25,000 nt of DNA from positions 1 through 25,000 of the forward strand of contig CAIIXF020000226.1 of assembly GCA_903813345.2 (NCBI GenBank), in the 5' to 3' direction. Position 1 is the stretch's first letter. Each line of letters starts with the position of its first letter. Below the pieces are notes generated by a model. That model did no database searches and was not told the origin of the DNA. It was given only the letters and a program-made list of their open reading frames with translations. The position numbers and the translations under genes are program-made. Source of the DNA: Owenia fusiformis. Its lineage: Eukaryota; Annelida; Polychaeta; Sabellida; Oweniidae. Of this stretch, positions 9,865-20,420 are shown in pieces.

Positions 9865-10229
9865 CAAAACCTCATGGTCATCGTTGATTATTATAAGATT
9901 CATTTCATGAAAGTTATACATCCCATTGTAATTGTACTGGCCACAAAATATGAAACTGTTGAAATGTAATCTCAAATGGATGATAGTATACTTCAATGGA
10001 AGGACTTCACAATGGTGGCCATTGTTAGGAAGATATAAATACAATCAGGTGGAGATTAAAATCAATTATAAAATAAAATGATCACTGAACTATTCTTTAA
10101 TTGTATCTAATATAAATCTTCCTTTGCCATCAAATCACCAAGCAACTGGAAAATTGTATATTTTTGTTTTCAATTTTTGATGAATCGTATCATAAATACA
10201 TCAAATTACCCTCATTCGAGCCATCTCCT
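9865..10229. other. AT-rich non-coding stretch
   Basis: Nothing supportable seen; the minus-strand frame 9850-10044 lacks motifs. Confidence 0.45.
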
Positions 10230-10556
10230 CTATTTTCGCTTGGTTTGATACTTGATTTTAATCCTTAATTTTGAATTAGCATTTAGTATTTTCACAAAAA
10301 TAATTAAAAACATAATCACATTGTCATATGCACATTTTAATGACGAAAAGAATTTGACGTACGTCCTGTTTTTCTTCGGATCGTGGGTATAAAGACCAGC
10401 ATGTTTAGAAAAGAATGCCTTTGGGTGAGAGGGAGCATACACTCGGGGATCAGCCAGGGTGTATTGCTGTACACTATTCGAATAAACTAATTTAGTGTAA
10501 AGCTCATTCACTGTTTCATGTAAACAACGTTTTTCCATCATGATTGACCATGTCAT
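10230..10556 (-). CDS. Unrecognised coding-like frame, possibly a single exon
   Basis: A 108-codon frame from ATG 10556. The middle, about residues 29-73, has balanced composition (ADPRVYAPSHPKAFFSKHAG then LYTHDPKKNRTYVKFF) and higher G+C than its surroundings, whereas the last 30 residues are A/T-driven and look non-coding. A possible internal exon would run from 10466 (after ...GTGTACAG) to 10363 (before GTACGT), 104 nt. I know no family with this sequence. No flanking exon was found, so it could equally be a relic or chance. Low confidence. Confidence 0.2.
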   Translation of the reverse strand: MTWSIMMEKRCLHETVNELYTKLVYSNSVQQYTLADPRVYAPSHPKAFFSKHAGLYTHDPKKNRTYVKFFSSLKCAYDNVIMFLIIFVKILNANSKLRIKIKYQTKRK

Positions 10557-10925
10557 CCTATTTCTTATCAGTCTTGAGATGTTAGTGAACTAGAAACATA
10601 TGATGGCTATCAGAATGCATCTTTCTATTATTAGTTGTATTTTGGCTAATGAATTCGGGAATTGTGGTATTTATTTAAACAATTAAATTCAAACAAATTC
10701 TTGATAGTTTGTGGAAGTTGTTCGTTTATAGATTCACAAAAAAACTAGTCTTATAAATCGTATAAATTTGCTCATGGGGTTTCAGCTTTGCTACAGATCA
10801 CACTATGGCAATGTTGATGTCCAGGTGAAACAATATTATTTACTAAACAATGATTTTATTTATGTATTTTATCAATTTAAAATATAAGTTTGTGTTTATT
10901 TATGTAGTATATTGCAGCTGTTGAT

Positions 10926-11036
10926 TTATTCACGTTACGTCATAACAAACATCTAGCTGTAACTTCACCTACGATGAACATTCACGATTTGCGTATCCTA
11001 ATGGGTACACTGCTTACCACTGGTATGGAAAACATA
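10926..11036 (+). repeat. Diverged dispersed repeat, copy 1
   Basis: Aligns by eye with 16830-16930. Shared words are TACGTCATAA/TATGTCATAA, CTAGCTGTAACTTCACCTA/TAAGCTGTAGCTTCTCCTA, and ACCACTGGTATGGAAAACA/AACACTGGTAAGGAAAACA, in the same order and spacing. Roughly 70% or more alike by eye. Type of element unknown. Confidence 0.45.
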
Positions 11037-11689
11037 TTTATCTTTATATATAAACTTTTTCAAAATAAATGTTATGCAGTTATAAATGCTTTTAGATAAG
11101 AAGGTCGGGATTTGATTTAATCAATATCAAACAAGCACTGATATATGATATTTCGGAATGAGATGGTGGTGCCATTTAAATTTGAAGTTTGACCTTGTTT
11201 AATCTGTTCACAGTTTTAATAAGTACACATAATTGTTTTCCGCCGTGCGCTTACTCAATGCAATAAAACAGGGAATGAATAAGGGTGGGGTTAACAGTAT
11301 GTTGTGTGTCAGTGATAAATGAAGATCAACTAAAAACGAGATCATTTTAACTTTAAGATGTTCATTTGAGAGCAAAATACAAGTGATACGGGAAGAGTAA
11401 TCGATTTATTCAGGAATCTTAAATTCTATAAGAAGTGACAGATTCAAGAATACTCGAAAGCTTTTGGACCACTATGTGCATTATGTTAAGTGGGCACTGC
11501 AATTGTTAGTCCAATAATTCCCATTTTATGGTGGACCACATACAAAAGATAGTTGAAAGTGTCATCACCTATTTAATTAACCTTAATTACCAATAAGCTG
11601 ATGGGAAATGAGATATTATACTGAAACAATTATCATTTTATAATGCAATTTATATATCTTGTTGGTATATATACAACACTCCTTCAACA

Positions 11690-11830
11690 GGTGATGTGAT
11701 TGAATAAGGTCACGTGTCACCTCCATAAAGGGGGACTCGAGCTCATTACTGTCCCTCTAATGAAACCTCCGCTAGTCACGGGGTAGATTATATGGGGTCT
11801 TCGTCACGCTTCCCCAAGGGTCAGTTTCAT
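11690..11830. promoter_or_regulatory. E-box-rich block 2.7 kb upstream of ptf1a
   Basis: Locally higher G+C. Holds CAGGTG near 11689, GGTCACGTGTCACC at 11708-11721 (an E-box inside a near-palindrome), and GTCACG repeated near 11776 and 11804. Candidate upstream enhancer of ptf1a on position and motif density only. Confidence 0.25.
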
Positions 11831-12365
11831 TTTACCACTGTTCATATTGTATACCCTCGCCCATAAAAAAAACTATAACATTATTCTGGTTCAATCATTT
11901 TATAGGCCAATTTGACTCGAGTAAATTAAAACAAAAGTTAAGCTCAAATTAATAGAGCTAAGACACGACAGAGCAATGAATAATGCTTCATTTACAATAG
12001 AGGTTTATTGAAAACCAACAAACTATGTTAAATTCATTTTATAATCTGGATACATGAATGACACGTACTGCGATGTGGCTATTGTAGAGCTAATTGAACG
12101 TCATTGTTTTAATTTTTAATTAATGTTCAAAAATTTCTTTTTAGAATTAGAGTTCATATATGGAGAAAAACGGCACACTTACAAATTGTGCTTTTTGCGG
12201 ACTCTTTTGTCCACTAATCGTTAGTGGATTATACGGGGCCTAATGCATTTAGAACATTATGCTAATGTACAACACGTACCAAGCAAGAAAAAATAAGACT
12301 TTTGTGTGTCATTTTTACTTTGAAAAAAGCTCATAATAGTAAAACTGTTGATTTATTTCGCGCAG

Positions 12366-12572
12366 ACTCCTAGAGGGGGAGTCAAGGCCCAAAGGACACG
12401 TGTTAATCCGCCCAGAAGACGACCGGAACGGATTTACAACGCCCGAAGTACCACTCTAGTGCCCAACGATACGGAACTGTGCTATACAAAGGTGTGTACT
12501 GTGGTACCCCGCCCACAGAAATATGGCACCGATATAACCAGGAAATGTTATGGAAAGTTAATGCTTCTTTAA
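12366..12572 (+). CDS. Candidate exon of an unrecognised basic, Cys-containing protein
   Basis: An acceptor-like TTGATTTATTTCGCGCAG ends at 12365 and is followed by 68 open codons to TAA 12570-12572. The block is about half G+C with many CpGs (CGACCGGAACGG), in sharp contrast to its flanks, as expected of a selected exon. The product is Arg/Pro-rich first (RTRVNPPRRRPERIYNARST), then has a Cys-containing part (ELCYTKVC..., ...TRKCYG). It could be a terminal exon, or end at a donor-like AAAG|GTGTGT (exon end 12491, phase 0). No ATG lies in the frame before it (only TTG at 12348), so it would need upstream exons, which I did not find. The family is unknown, possibly secreted. Confidence 0.3.
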   Translation, partial: TPRGGVKAQRTRVNPPRRRPERIYNARSTTLVPNDTELCYTKVCTVVPRPQKYGTDITRKCYGKLMLL

Positions 12573-14440
12573 ATGAATAACAAATGGCGGTGTAGAACAG
12601 GTAGAATCAGAATAGCTTCAAGTAGTTACACTAAAGAAAACATAACCCAGGCTAGCTATGAACGCACCAGGTGTGATAGCGTCCATCATTCGGGTAGATA
12701 ATGATATCCTTATCCAGAGTAAGAATCGCTTGAAATCTTTAGCCCATCTTCTTCATTTATATCCACCTAGGGTAATATTTGAGGTTGATATTAAATTTGT
12801 GCACATCCCTAGTAATAAAATAAAGCAGATTAGAATAACAGGTGCGGGTCGACAGAACGAAATACTAAACTTCAAAGCATATGAAGCGTTTATGTTTTAG
12901 CGTTTACTTTAATAATTAAAGAACAAAGATCATAAGAAACTAAGAGTCGAAGAGATGAATTTAAAACCAATATTCTGAATTTTAGAAGTGTAAGCGCATA
13001 CAGAGAAACCAATAGTCTTTCAAATAATGGAATAATAGGTTCCCGAAATTCCATTCACACTTGTAAATTCAGTTATAAAGGAACATTTTACAACGTGAAA
13101 GTTTATTTACATATTTTTTGTGAAATTATATAAAAGAAATGCGATTATGTTGAAACTGTAGTCATTCTTTTCGAAAAGTACAACGAGTTGCCTTTTTGAA
13201 AACACTGAATTGCACGAAAAGGTTAACTGTGTCAGTGTTGATTTTGGTATTGTTGTCATTGAATGTGTGCGATAAACCTGAACTTAGGGGTCACACATGC
13301 ATCTCAGTTAAACCCCCAATATAACCTGATTTTGATACTCTAAGAGTCATCATTTTACTCTAATTAATTATCAAAATGATCTTACATGTTCCATGAAACC
13401 CGCGACACTCTTTTTTCATGATATCGGATAACCAGGCCTACGAAAATCACACTTCACCAGATACCACACATACTGTTGAACTCATATATTCCTTTAGTCA
13501 TGTAATACCTTGATGGATCAAGATGGATACAGCCAGGACATGGAGACGCAGAATTTTTATTTCTATCTACGATAGTACTTGGCAAAATCATATGTTGAAT
13601 GGTTGAATGCTCCTTATCGATTCTGTTTTTGACGATTAAATTTGCTTATTATAAATCTTGAAGTGATTCTAATTATATATTTTCATGCATTCACTTCTGT
13701 TTTGTATGTAGATGATTTATGGTTCAAATACGTCAGGTTTGTTTCGTTCTTTCCTAATGTTGCCAACAAAAACACTACTGTGGTCATCGTTTTTGAATCG
13801 CTAGGTATACCTTGAATCTACATGTATAGGGTGGAACAAACAAGACAAATAGAAAACAGATGCTTTGTTATACTAAGAAGATTGACGGGGTATTAACTTT
13901 GAAAATCACATCTGCATAATTTTGTGTCGTTATTGCATTTTTGAACAGGTAGTAAGTTGTAAGTGCATGTCATATTTTCTATTTATCACAACCCTGGTAT
14001 GTCGCCCTTTCCATTGGTGTATTGAATTAAACAGCCGTGAGCGGCTTACTATAGCCCATAGCCCCGGGATATAGCCTGTGTGCCCATAACACGATGCATT
14101 GTACTTGAAACTACAATATTGGAATTGCAATAGTTTATCGTTGAATTATCATATCTTGCTAGGCTTGAATTGTAACATCTAGCTCTACATGTCAATATAA
14201 GCAGTATTTAAGCTATATTATGCCGTAACATCGCCTCAACATTATCACCTTATATATACATTGAAATAATATTAGGCTTCTCTATCTTCTTAAATCCCAT
14301 TATTGATTTGAGCATTAGCTTACGTTTGATAATGTTTCATTCAATTCTAAAGATACACTATCATTATTTGTATACAGTTTGCTTCATATCGCGATATTAA
14401 TTAGCTTCTATAACTTTTATCTGTGTGTCTTCCATAATGT
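12573..14440. other. Intergenic stretch
   Basis: No supportable exon. The 80-codon plus frame at 12658-12900 begins with ATG but has no known motif. A G+C-richer patch at 13990-14100 contains a small hairpin AGCCG/CGGCT and CCCCGGGATATAG. Otherwise AT-rich. Confidence 0.45.
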
Positions 14441-14453
14441 AGACTCCATATTG

Positions 14454-14602
14454 ACCATAGTGGTTAGTCTATGGTGTCCTAAGACGCGTGGGCATCATCC
14501 GACCATTGTACTCTATTAGATGCCCTTTAAACTATATAAAGGGCGGGGGTTCTCGTGGATACCACAATGTCATCTGATGGTTTGTGCAGATAGACATCAG
14601 AT
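14454..14602 (+). promoter_or_regulatory. TATA-type promoter candidate among three hairpins
   Basis: ACTATATAAAGGGCGGGGG contains a consensus TATA box (TATATAAA, 14533-14540). Three perfect short inverted repeats flank or include it: ACCATAG/CTATGGT (14454-14460, 14469-14475), GCCCTTTA/TAAAGGGC (14522-14529, 14537-14544) and ATCTGATG/CATCAGAT (14572-14579, 14595-14602). The first ATG downstream (14567) opens only eight codons, so any transcript would be spliced or non-coding. Confidence 0.35.
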
Positions 14603-14605
14603 AGT

Positions 14606-15440
14606 TGGCATAATGATAAAGACAGGGGCAGAGGCAAAACAAAAAACAACCGCATCTTAATAAGAAATAAGAAAACAGCCAAAGAGATGCAAATTTCTTG
14701 AGATATGACTATCTCATGATTGTATTATCACACTGTGGGGTGTGCTGATAGTCACTGTTTCACCAAGTTAATCTTAATGACGTTGTCACACTTTCCTATT
14801 GAACTATAATGATAAAAATATAGTCCTCTATATTTGCGGTAATAACAGTTAATTATCATGTGATTCGACGAGGGTTAATCCCTTAAGCAGTAATGTAATC
14901 AAGGATAAGACATTTCTTTCATTTACTTTTATCTTAGTTAGATCATCAACGTTGTTGCACACTTGGATAAGAAAACTATTAGATTGATCTTTAAATAAAT
15001 TGATAAAGGTTACAAATATCATTTGCAGATCGGTAGAAATCAATCTCCTTGGATTATACTGGTAAAAATACAAACTGTTGTTGAAATGAAATCACACGTG
15101 ATGCTCCCTTAGTCTTCTATAACCCTGGGCTCTAATTAGCATGCAAATCTTAAAGAAACGGAAGCCCTACTATGCAAGTGCAGTTAATGTTTCTATAATG
15201 TAAGTTGGGGAGTGTGCTTAGGCTTAGAAAGATATCTAGCCACGAGCCTCGATCTAGTAGTTAATTCACTATTTTGATATAAAGCTTACGTTCTAGCCAC
15301 CTGCACCTAATGTTACATCTTGGGGTGATACTAAAAGATAAATAAAAGTATGACCTTTCAGCAGGGAACTTATTATAGGCAATGTCATACCTGTTAAGTT
15401 TGGCCGATGTATGTACATTTATGATGGATGAACTCAAGGA
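14606..15440. other. Intergenic stretch with a POU/homeodomain-type site
   Basis: AT-rich. Contains TCTAATTAGCATGCAAATCT at 15131-15150. The minus frame at 14849-15073 has no motif and is not called. Confidence 0.45.
15133..15148 (+). promoter_or_regulatory. Octamer (ATGCAAAT) next to a TAATTA homeodomain core
   Basis: TAATTAGCATGCAAAT combines a homeodomain core with a perfect octamer (15141-15148), the consensus of POU-homeodomain factors. CACGTG lies 40 bp away at 15095-15100. Sequence match only. Confidence 0.35.
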
Positions 15441-15585
15441 GGATTGGAAGCCAGGGTTCCAACTCGATATTCTTTAATCTCCACGCATGCGTCATTTGCT
15501 ATTCGTGTCTGTATAATTTGTACGACTGCATGGAGAATGACTCGATACTCTCCAACTAAGCTATCGCTAGGTGATTGTTTTGCAG

Positions 15586-15807
15586 AATATCGGTGTTGCA
15601 TTCTGGGAGCCAATCCTCCTTGGGATGAACTGGTATTTGTTTCAACTCTTTTTGGGTTGTGGCATAGGATTGAGATATTTGGAACACTTTTCTAATGATA
15701 AATCGATTATGTCATATAGTTTTATGAATTGGTTTTTTTCTAATGTCACCATCTTTTTTATTTATGAAGTGACAATTACCCACAACAATGGTAATGGTAT
15801 AGAATAA
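15586..15807 (+). other. Open hydrophobic frame behind an acceptor-like site
   Basis: GTGATTGTTTTGCAG ends at 15585. From there the frame stays open to TAG/TAA near 15805 and codes a hydrophobic, membrane-like peptide (NIGVAFWEPILLGMNWYLFQ at its start). Could be a relic of a membrane-protein exon. The second half is A/T-driven. No family recognised. Confidence 0.15.
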
Positions 15808-16510
15808 TCTATTGTGTATTTTTAAAATAACAAAGAGAAAACATATTTTTGGTCCATGGTGACAAAGAAGAAACGATGAGTATAAGCGACAAATCGTCTT
15901 ACAAGCCAACCATCAAAACTTATTAATTATATTCCCGGTTTATCAGATGTTACTGTCTATTCGCATTCTATGTTGCACTAACTGGACCTTATCGGGCATT
16001 AACTAATATGGCCATTTTTGTAATTGTGTTGCTGTTTATAAACCAATAAAAAGAGAGTCATTAGCATCCCTTTCACATCAGATTCACCCCCCCCTCCAAA
16101 AAAGCCGAGCGTCGCCGGATGGTAATTAATAGCTGGCCCACTATTGTTACTTATCGTAAGTGGTGGTGTGACAAATGCGCGCCTTCCTGTTGCCTAAGCA
16201 GACAAGATAAATTTTATATAACACGCACGATTAAGATAGTGGACGATTGGGGTAAGGTTGGATAATATTGCCGGTTGAAAGTCTGTGTAAATAAAAACAC
16301 ATCATGCCACTTTCACATACAGATGTAACAAGACGTAAGATGTAACACGTTAAAATTCATGAACTATTATTGGTTTCTGATTATCTGATTTCTGAATTTA
16401 TTGACACTAAGCATAGTGTAACAGTACTATGAAATGTAATGTCTATTTTGAATTTATAAACCAGAATATATTATAAGTTTATGGCTAAAAAGCGATAGTC
16501 ATAATAACTC

Positions 16511-16543
16511 ACAATAACCATAAACCCAGTTTATGGTTATTGT
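16511..16543. repeat. Perfect 15-bp inverted repeat with 3-base loop
   Basis: ACAATAACCATAAAC (16511-16525), CCA, then its exact reverse complement GTTTATGGTTATTGT (16529-16543). Could form a hairpin or cruciform. No T-run, gene or transposon end is seen next to it. Confidence 0.7.
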
Positions 16544-16829
16544 CAGACTTATACCAAGGCAACAACACGACATTGATTACAAAGAGGCATTTATATTGAT
16601 GTCCACTCATTTATTAGGTAATATATCTATATCTGGATTGGATTCAAGATATTTACAATGTTTTTGAGGAGTTCATAGCGCCACTCTTCCGGTCACAACA
16701 AAGCTGTCTGTATAATAATTACTAGACTAGTATTATTTCTCTTTCACAGACCTATCTTTTTCCAATATAACGACGGTAAAATCACATTGAAAAACTATTT
16801 ATTTTAGTCATGGTTTTATTGTTCATGAA

Positions 16830-16930
16830 TTTATTTATATTATGTCATAAAACATTAAGCTGTAGCTTCTCCTATATCAGACATCGGGATAACAAAATAC
16901 ATTAGTACTAAACACTGGTAAGGAAAACAG
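16830..16930 (+). repeat. Diverged dispersed repeat, copy 2
   Basis: Same orientation as copy 1 at 10926-11036, sharing three ordered blocks of similarity. No clear terminal repeats or target duplication could be seen at either copy. Confidence 0.45.
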
Positions 16931-18499
16931 TCAAAGTTAGATACGATTTTATGTGTTCAATGTTATATGATTATAATTAATATATAAAAGTGTATCTTGT
17001 AGAAGGAAAACATGAAAAATGATAGTCATGATCCACAATGAACATGTTCACCAACAAAGTTATATCTGATCTTGTAAAGAACAAACTTTAACCTCGGCGC
17101 GTGTTTCCCTCAATATCATCATCATAAAATGTCAGTTAGCGTTCCATAAAAGAAGTTTGTTTGGTTGGATCCTCTTGATTCTGACTTATTAATGCCAGTT
17201 AAAACTTCATCAAAGATAGAGAAAGGTGCCTTTGATAGTCATTTCACCACATCATAGGTATCTTTTTCTGCATAATAAACCATACAATGATAATAAATTG
17301 GCCATCAAATACCTATAAACCTTTTTAGGGATTGCCGAAACGGAATTAAGAAACTTGTACATAGTAACCACCGACGATTGATGCAATTCGTATATGCGCT
17401 TTCTTAATTAGAAAATGATCATTCATTCTTACATGGGCCAATGGTCCACTTGATTATATTAGTGTTTCTGGAACCGAGCTATACAACGCTTTCTATTCAT
17501 ATCCGTAAAGTTTACGGTTAGAATTAATCTAATCTTGGATAAAAAGACGTGTGTGGCTCCCAATATTCTCGACCTAATGTGTCTAGTGATGGGGAAAACC
17601 TTTATTTCGTCATAACATGACGGTGACGCTTGCATATTAAACATCGCTAATACTTTATTAAACTTTTTAAGCGGAAAACTTATGTTTTGATAAACTCTTT
17701 TGTTATAATAGTCCCGTCATTAAAAAAATAAATTATTTTTATTTGTGTTTAATTGGGTCGAACAACCTTGTTAGGACAGTTCATGTCTTATGACATGTGT
17801 CCGAGTACACTCACTTGCCCCTTAGGACGATAAACTATCTAATCAACCATATACAACCTTTGTCTTAAAGCAAGCTTATTGTGTTACAAAAAGCAGTCAA
17901 ATGTTTATTAATCTCGCCAAAATCAGAAAGGTTCATTAAAAATTCAGTAGACGTAGGTAACATACTTTCTATGCAATACACTTGAATTATAGTTGAAGAG
18001 GCAGAGCTCAGAGGAAGGGAACATATCTACTTTATCTTCAAGTGTTACGAACTTCGTTTTAGCTCAATGTATCGCAAACTATAAATACCTCTTTAATTGA
18101 TTTGTTTTTCTTTGTTTTGTTCTCGCTTATTGAAACATACACATGTACTGTTGCCTTTAGTAATAGATACGATTTATGTAACGATCTGTATTGAATTTAG
18201 ATCTTTGGGATACGCTGAAGACCTAATGAACCATTGGCCTAAAGAATATTCGATCTGGGATGTTTTGTGGGTTGGCATTCGAAATTCGTATGTTCATCAA
18301 TATTTACTGAGAATGGTGCTACAATTGAAGTAAATTGCTCTGGTTTATTATTTTCAATATACCTATCGGCAAACGTCTAAATGATAATTTTGATGTTCTG
18401 TTACATTTTGGTGAAGCAATCTTTAAGATATGACCTAAATTTCTGAATGTCCCCTATGTCCCTGTATACCGTCTTCTTCAAAAGTGTTTTTTTGTAATT

Positions 18500-20070
18500 T
18501 TTATCATGAACCAACCAAAAATGTATTTTTTCTTGTTTACATATAGAATGAACTTTCTGTTTTCGAATATTGACAGATGGTACTGCATTTATTTGTTCAT
18601 GATATGGAGCAAACAGAGACGTGTCAATTTATACTGTAATATCCTACATACTTATATTTCAAAGGTAGTTTTGAAGAATAATCAAGAAAATCCATGTTTT
18701 CAAATTGATTCATCCTTGTCAAAGAACGTGAGTGAGGATATGCGTTTTGAAAAACTAACAACATGTTTCAAGTTCTTACAATTCTCGGTTGAAGCAAATA
18801 TTTTGGAAGTTGTAATTTTGAATGTAATCTCCTACCTAATGAAAATTGTGATATTTGTGAACTTTTTCTTTCGGAATGCATATTGCTGGATCACAGAACC
18901 TTGCCTTGTTTGAAATGCACGAAAAGTGTATTGTTAATACTTGACGTCGTTTGGATATTTGAATGTGATTGAATTTTTTCGGTAATCGCCTACCACTGTA
19001 ACTTCCAACTTAAATTCTGAAAGCCAAATATAATGGTCGCGAATTGATATTTAGGCCACACGTTGATGCATACATCATAAGTGTATATTAATTCTCAAAT
19101 ACATGCCGACTTACATTTACATAAATATCCACAGTTTAACTCAAATCATCAATGCTCGAAACGGTTTATCATCTAACCTGGTGAGTCTTATGTTTCATTT
19201 TAATTTATAATTATGGTATCGGATTTTAGGATAATTTTAGATGAGGCTCAAATAAAGCAATGGAAATGTATGAAACGTCTTGTGAAAATTCGAACGATTT
19301 TTCAAGAATCCTCCTTCAAAGTGTTAACAAAGTACTCCCCGGGAATGGAAATTTCGTCTTGTGGAATCAAAATAATAGCGAGTAGTTTGAATTTTTTGTT
19401 TGAGTTTATAGCTTACATATCTAAATTTAAAAACATATCTTTTCATTGAAAGGTACATGCAGTTTTTGATGATTTATCATGATAAAAGGCTAAATATTGT
19501 GAAAAACACGAGTTGACACGCTGGCATTTGGAATTGTAATTTCCTACATAATTGTCGACTCGTGTTTAAAAGTCATGTAACCATTGTTTAACATAAAACA
19601 TTGACCCAGTTAGTGTCTATTTATCATGGAATCACCAAGGAAAACATTCTTAATGACTTGAATCGTCAACAGTTATGTTGAATTCCAAGAAACTAATTAT
19701 CAATTTAGAAATCCAAAATGTTCAATTTTGTTACTCAATTATAAAAAATGGCACCTGTAGATAACAACCTTTACAAAATTATATACTACAGAGACTACTC
19801 AAACAACGCGAATACTTATTTCGCGAACGCTTTGTTGAGAATGGATTCGAGATGTGCTCAAAATTAATCCGTTAAAATGTGTATTATCATCTTAATAACC
19901 ACAGATTATTTTGGAAATCAAAGTTGGACGATTTTTGAGATTTTTTATTTTTCGAATGTTGACTTACTTACTGAATCTGACTGTAATATACAATTCTTAA
20001 ATATTTTATATGATATTACGGTACTGCTTAATAGTGTAGCGTTTTTTATTTTGATCTTTAATTTTATCAC
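18500..20070. other. AT-rich stretch with long but unconvincing open frames
   Basis: Open frames at 18506-18913 (135 codons, ATG), 19213-19449 and 19877-20074 on the plus strand are rich in Phe, Ile, Lys, Asn and Tyr, as expected from A/T-rich DNA, and have no known motif. Short words recur among them (TTTTCGAATATTGA near 18558, TTTTCGAATGTTGA near 19951; GTAATCTCCTACCTAAT near 18824, GTAATTTCCTACATAAT near 19537), which hints at a decayed repeat family rather than genes. Confidence 0.35.
19504..19567. repeat. Inverted repeat with 15-bp arms and 34-base loop
   Basis: AAACACGAGTTGACA (19504-19518) pairs with TGTCGACTCGTGTTT (19553-19567), with one T/C difference that still permits a G:U pair in RNA. 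The inner part has a second weak pairing (GGAATTGTAATTTCC). It may be a hairpin RNA, a tiny inverted-repeat element or chance. Confidence 0.55.
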
Positions 20071-20420
20071 ATAACGATGCTGCATGTTTACATATCGTAG
20101 TACTTTTTTATATCATGATGCTGTTTTCATATGGTACCCATTCATATAATGGTTGTTTTTATATCTTGGTACTGTTTTCATATTGTGGTGCTGTTCTATA
20201 TCATTATTCTATTTATACATCATGGTATATATTTATATCATGATTTGTTTTCATATCATTGTACTTTTTTCATGGAACTGTTGGTATATCATGGTATTGT
20301 TTATATATCATGATGCTTCTTGTATATCATGATACTGCTTATATACAATGATGCTGTTTATAGACCATGGTATTGTTTATTTACCATGTTACTGTTTATC
20401 ATAGTACTGGTCTCATATCA
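20071..20420 (+). repeat. Minisatellite, ~19-bp unit, about 18 copies
   Basis: Successive units resemble ATGATRCTGTTTATATATC, for example ATGGTATTGTTTATATATC, ATGATGCTTCTTGTATATC, ATGATACTGCTTATATACA and ATGATGCTGTTTATAGACC at 20291-20370. Units are imperfect and some are short, especially in the first half, so the array is old. The open frame 20131-20313 is a by-product of the repeat. Confidence 0.85.

Larger units (their letters stand above)
10557..12365. other. Intergenic stretch with a repeat copy and a motif-rich block
   Basis: No exon seen. It holds one copy of a diverged dispersed repeat (10926-11036), a G+C-richer block at 11690-11830, and a short perfect inverted repeat TCCACTAA / TTAGTGGA (12210-12217 and 12221-12228, 3-base loop). 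Confidence 0.5.
15810..18500. other. Intergenic stretch
   Basis: No supportable exon. It holds a G+C-richer block at 16085-16270 (C8 run, GCGCGCC, GATAA and ACTATTGTTA SOX-like word, then TTTTATATAA), the palindromic stem at 16511-16543, the second dispersed-repeat copy, and an imperfect hairpin at 17774-17802 (GGACA..CATGTC TTAT GACATG..TGTCC). Confidence 0.45.

Noticed and set aside
18506-18913. 135-codon frame as a real gene
   Set aside because: Residue content follows A/T richness, no motif is seen, and short repeats recur nearby. A frame of this length is not compelling in 25 kb of AT-rich DNA.
20131-20313. His/Ile/Phe-rich 60-codon frame
   Set aside because: Translation of the 19-bp minisatellite.
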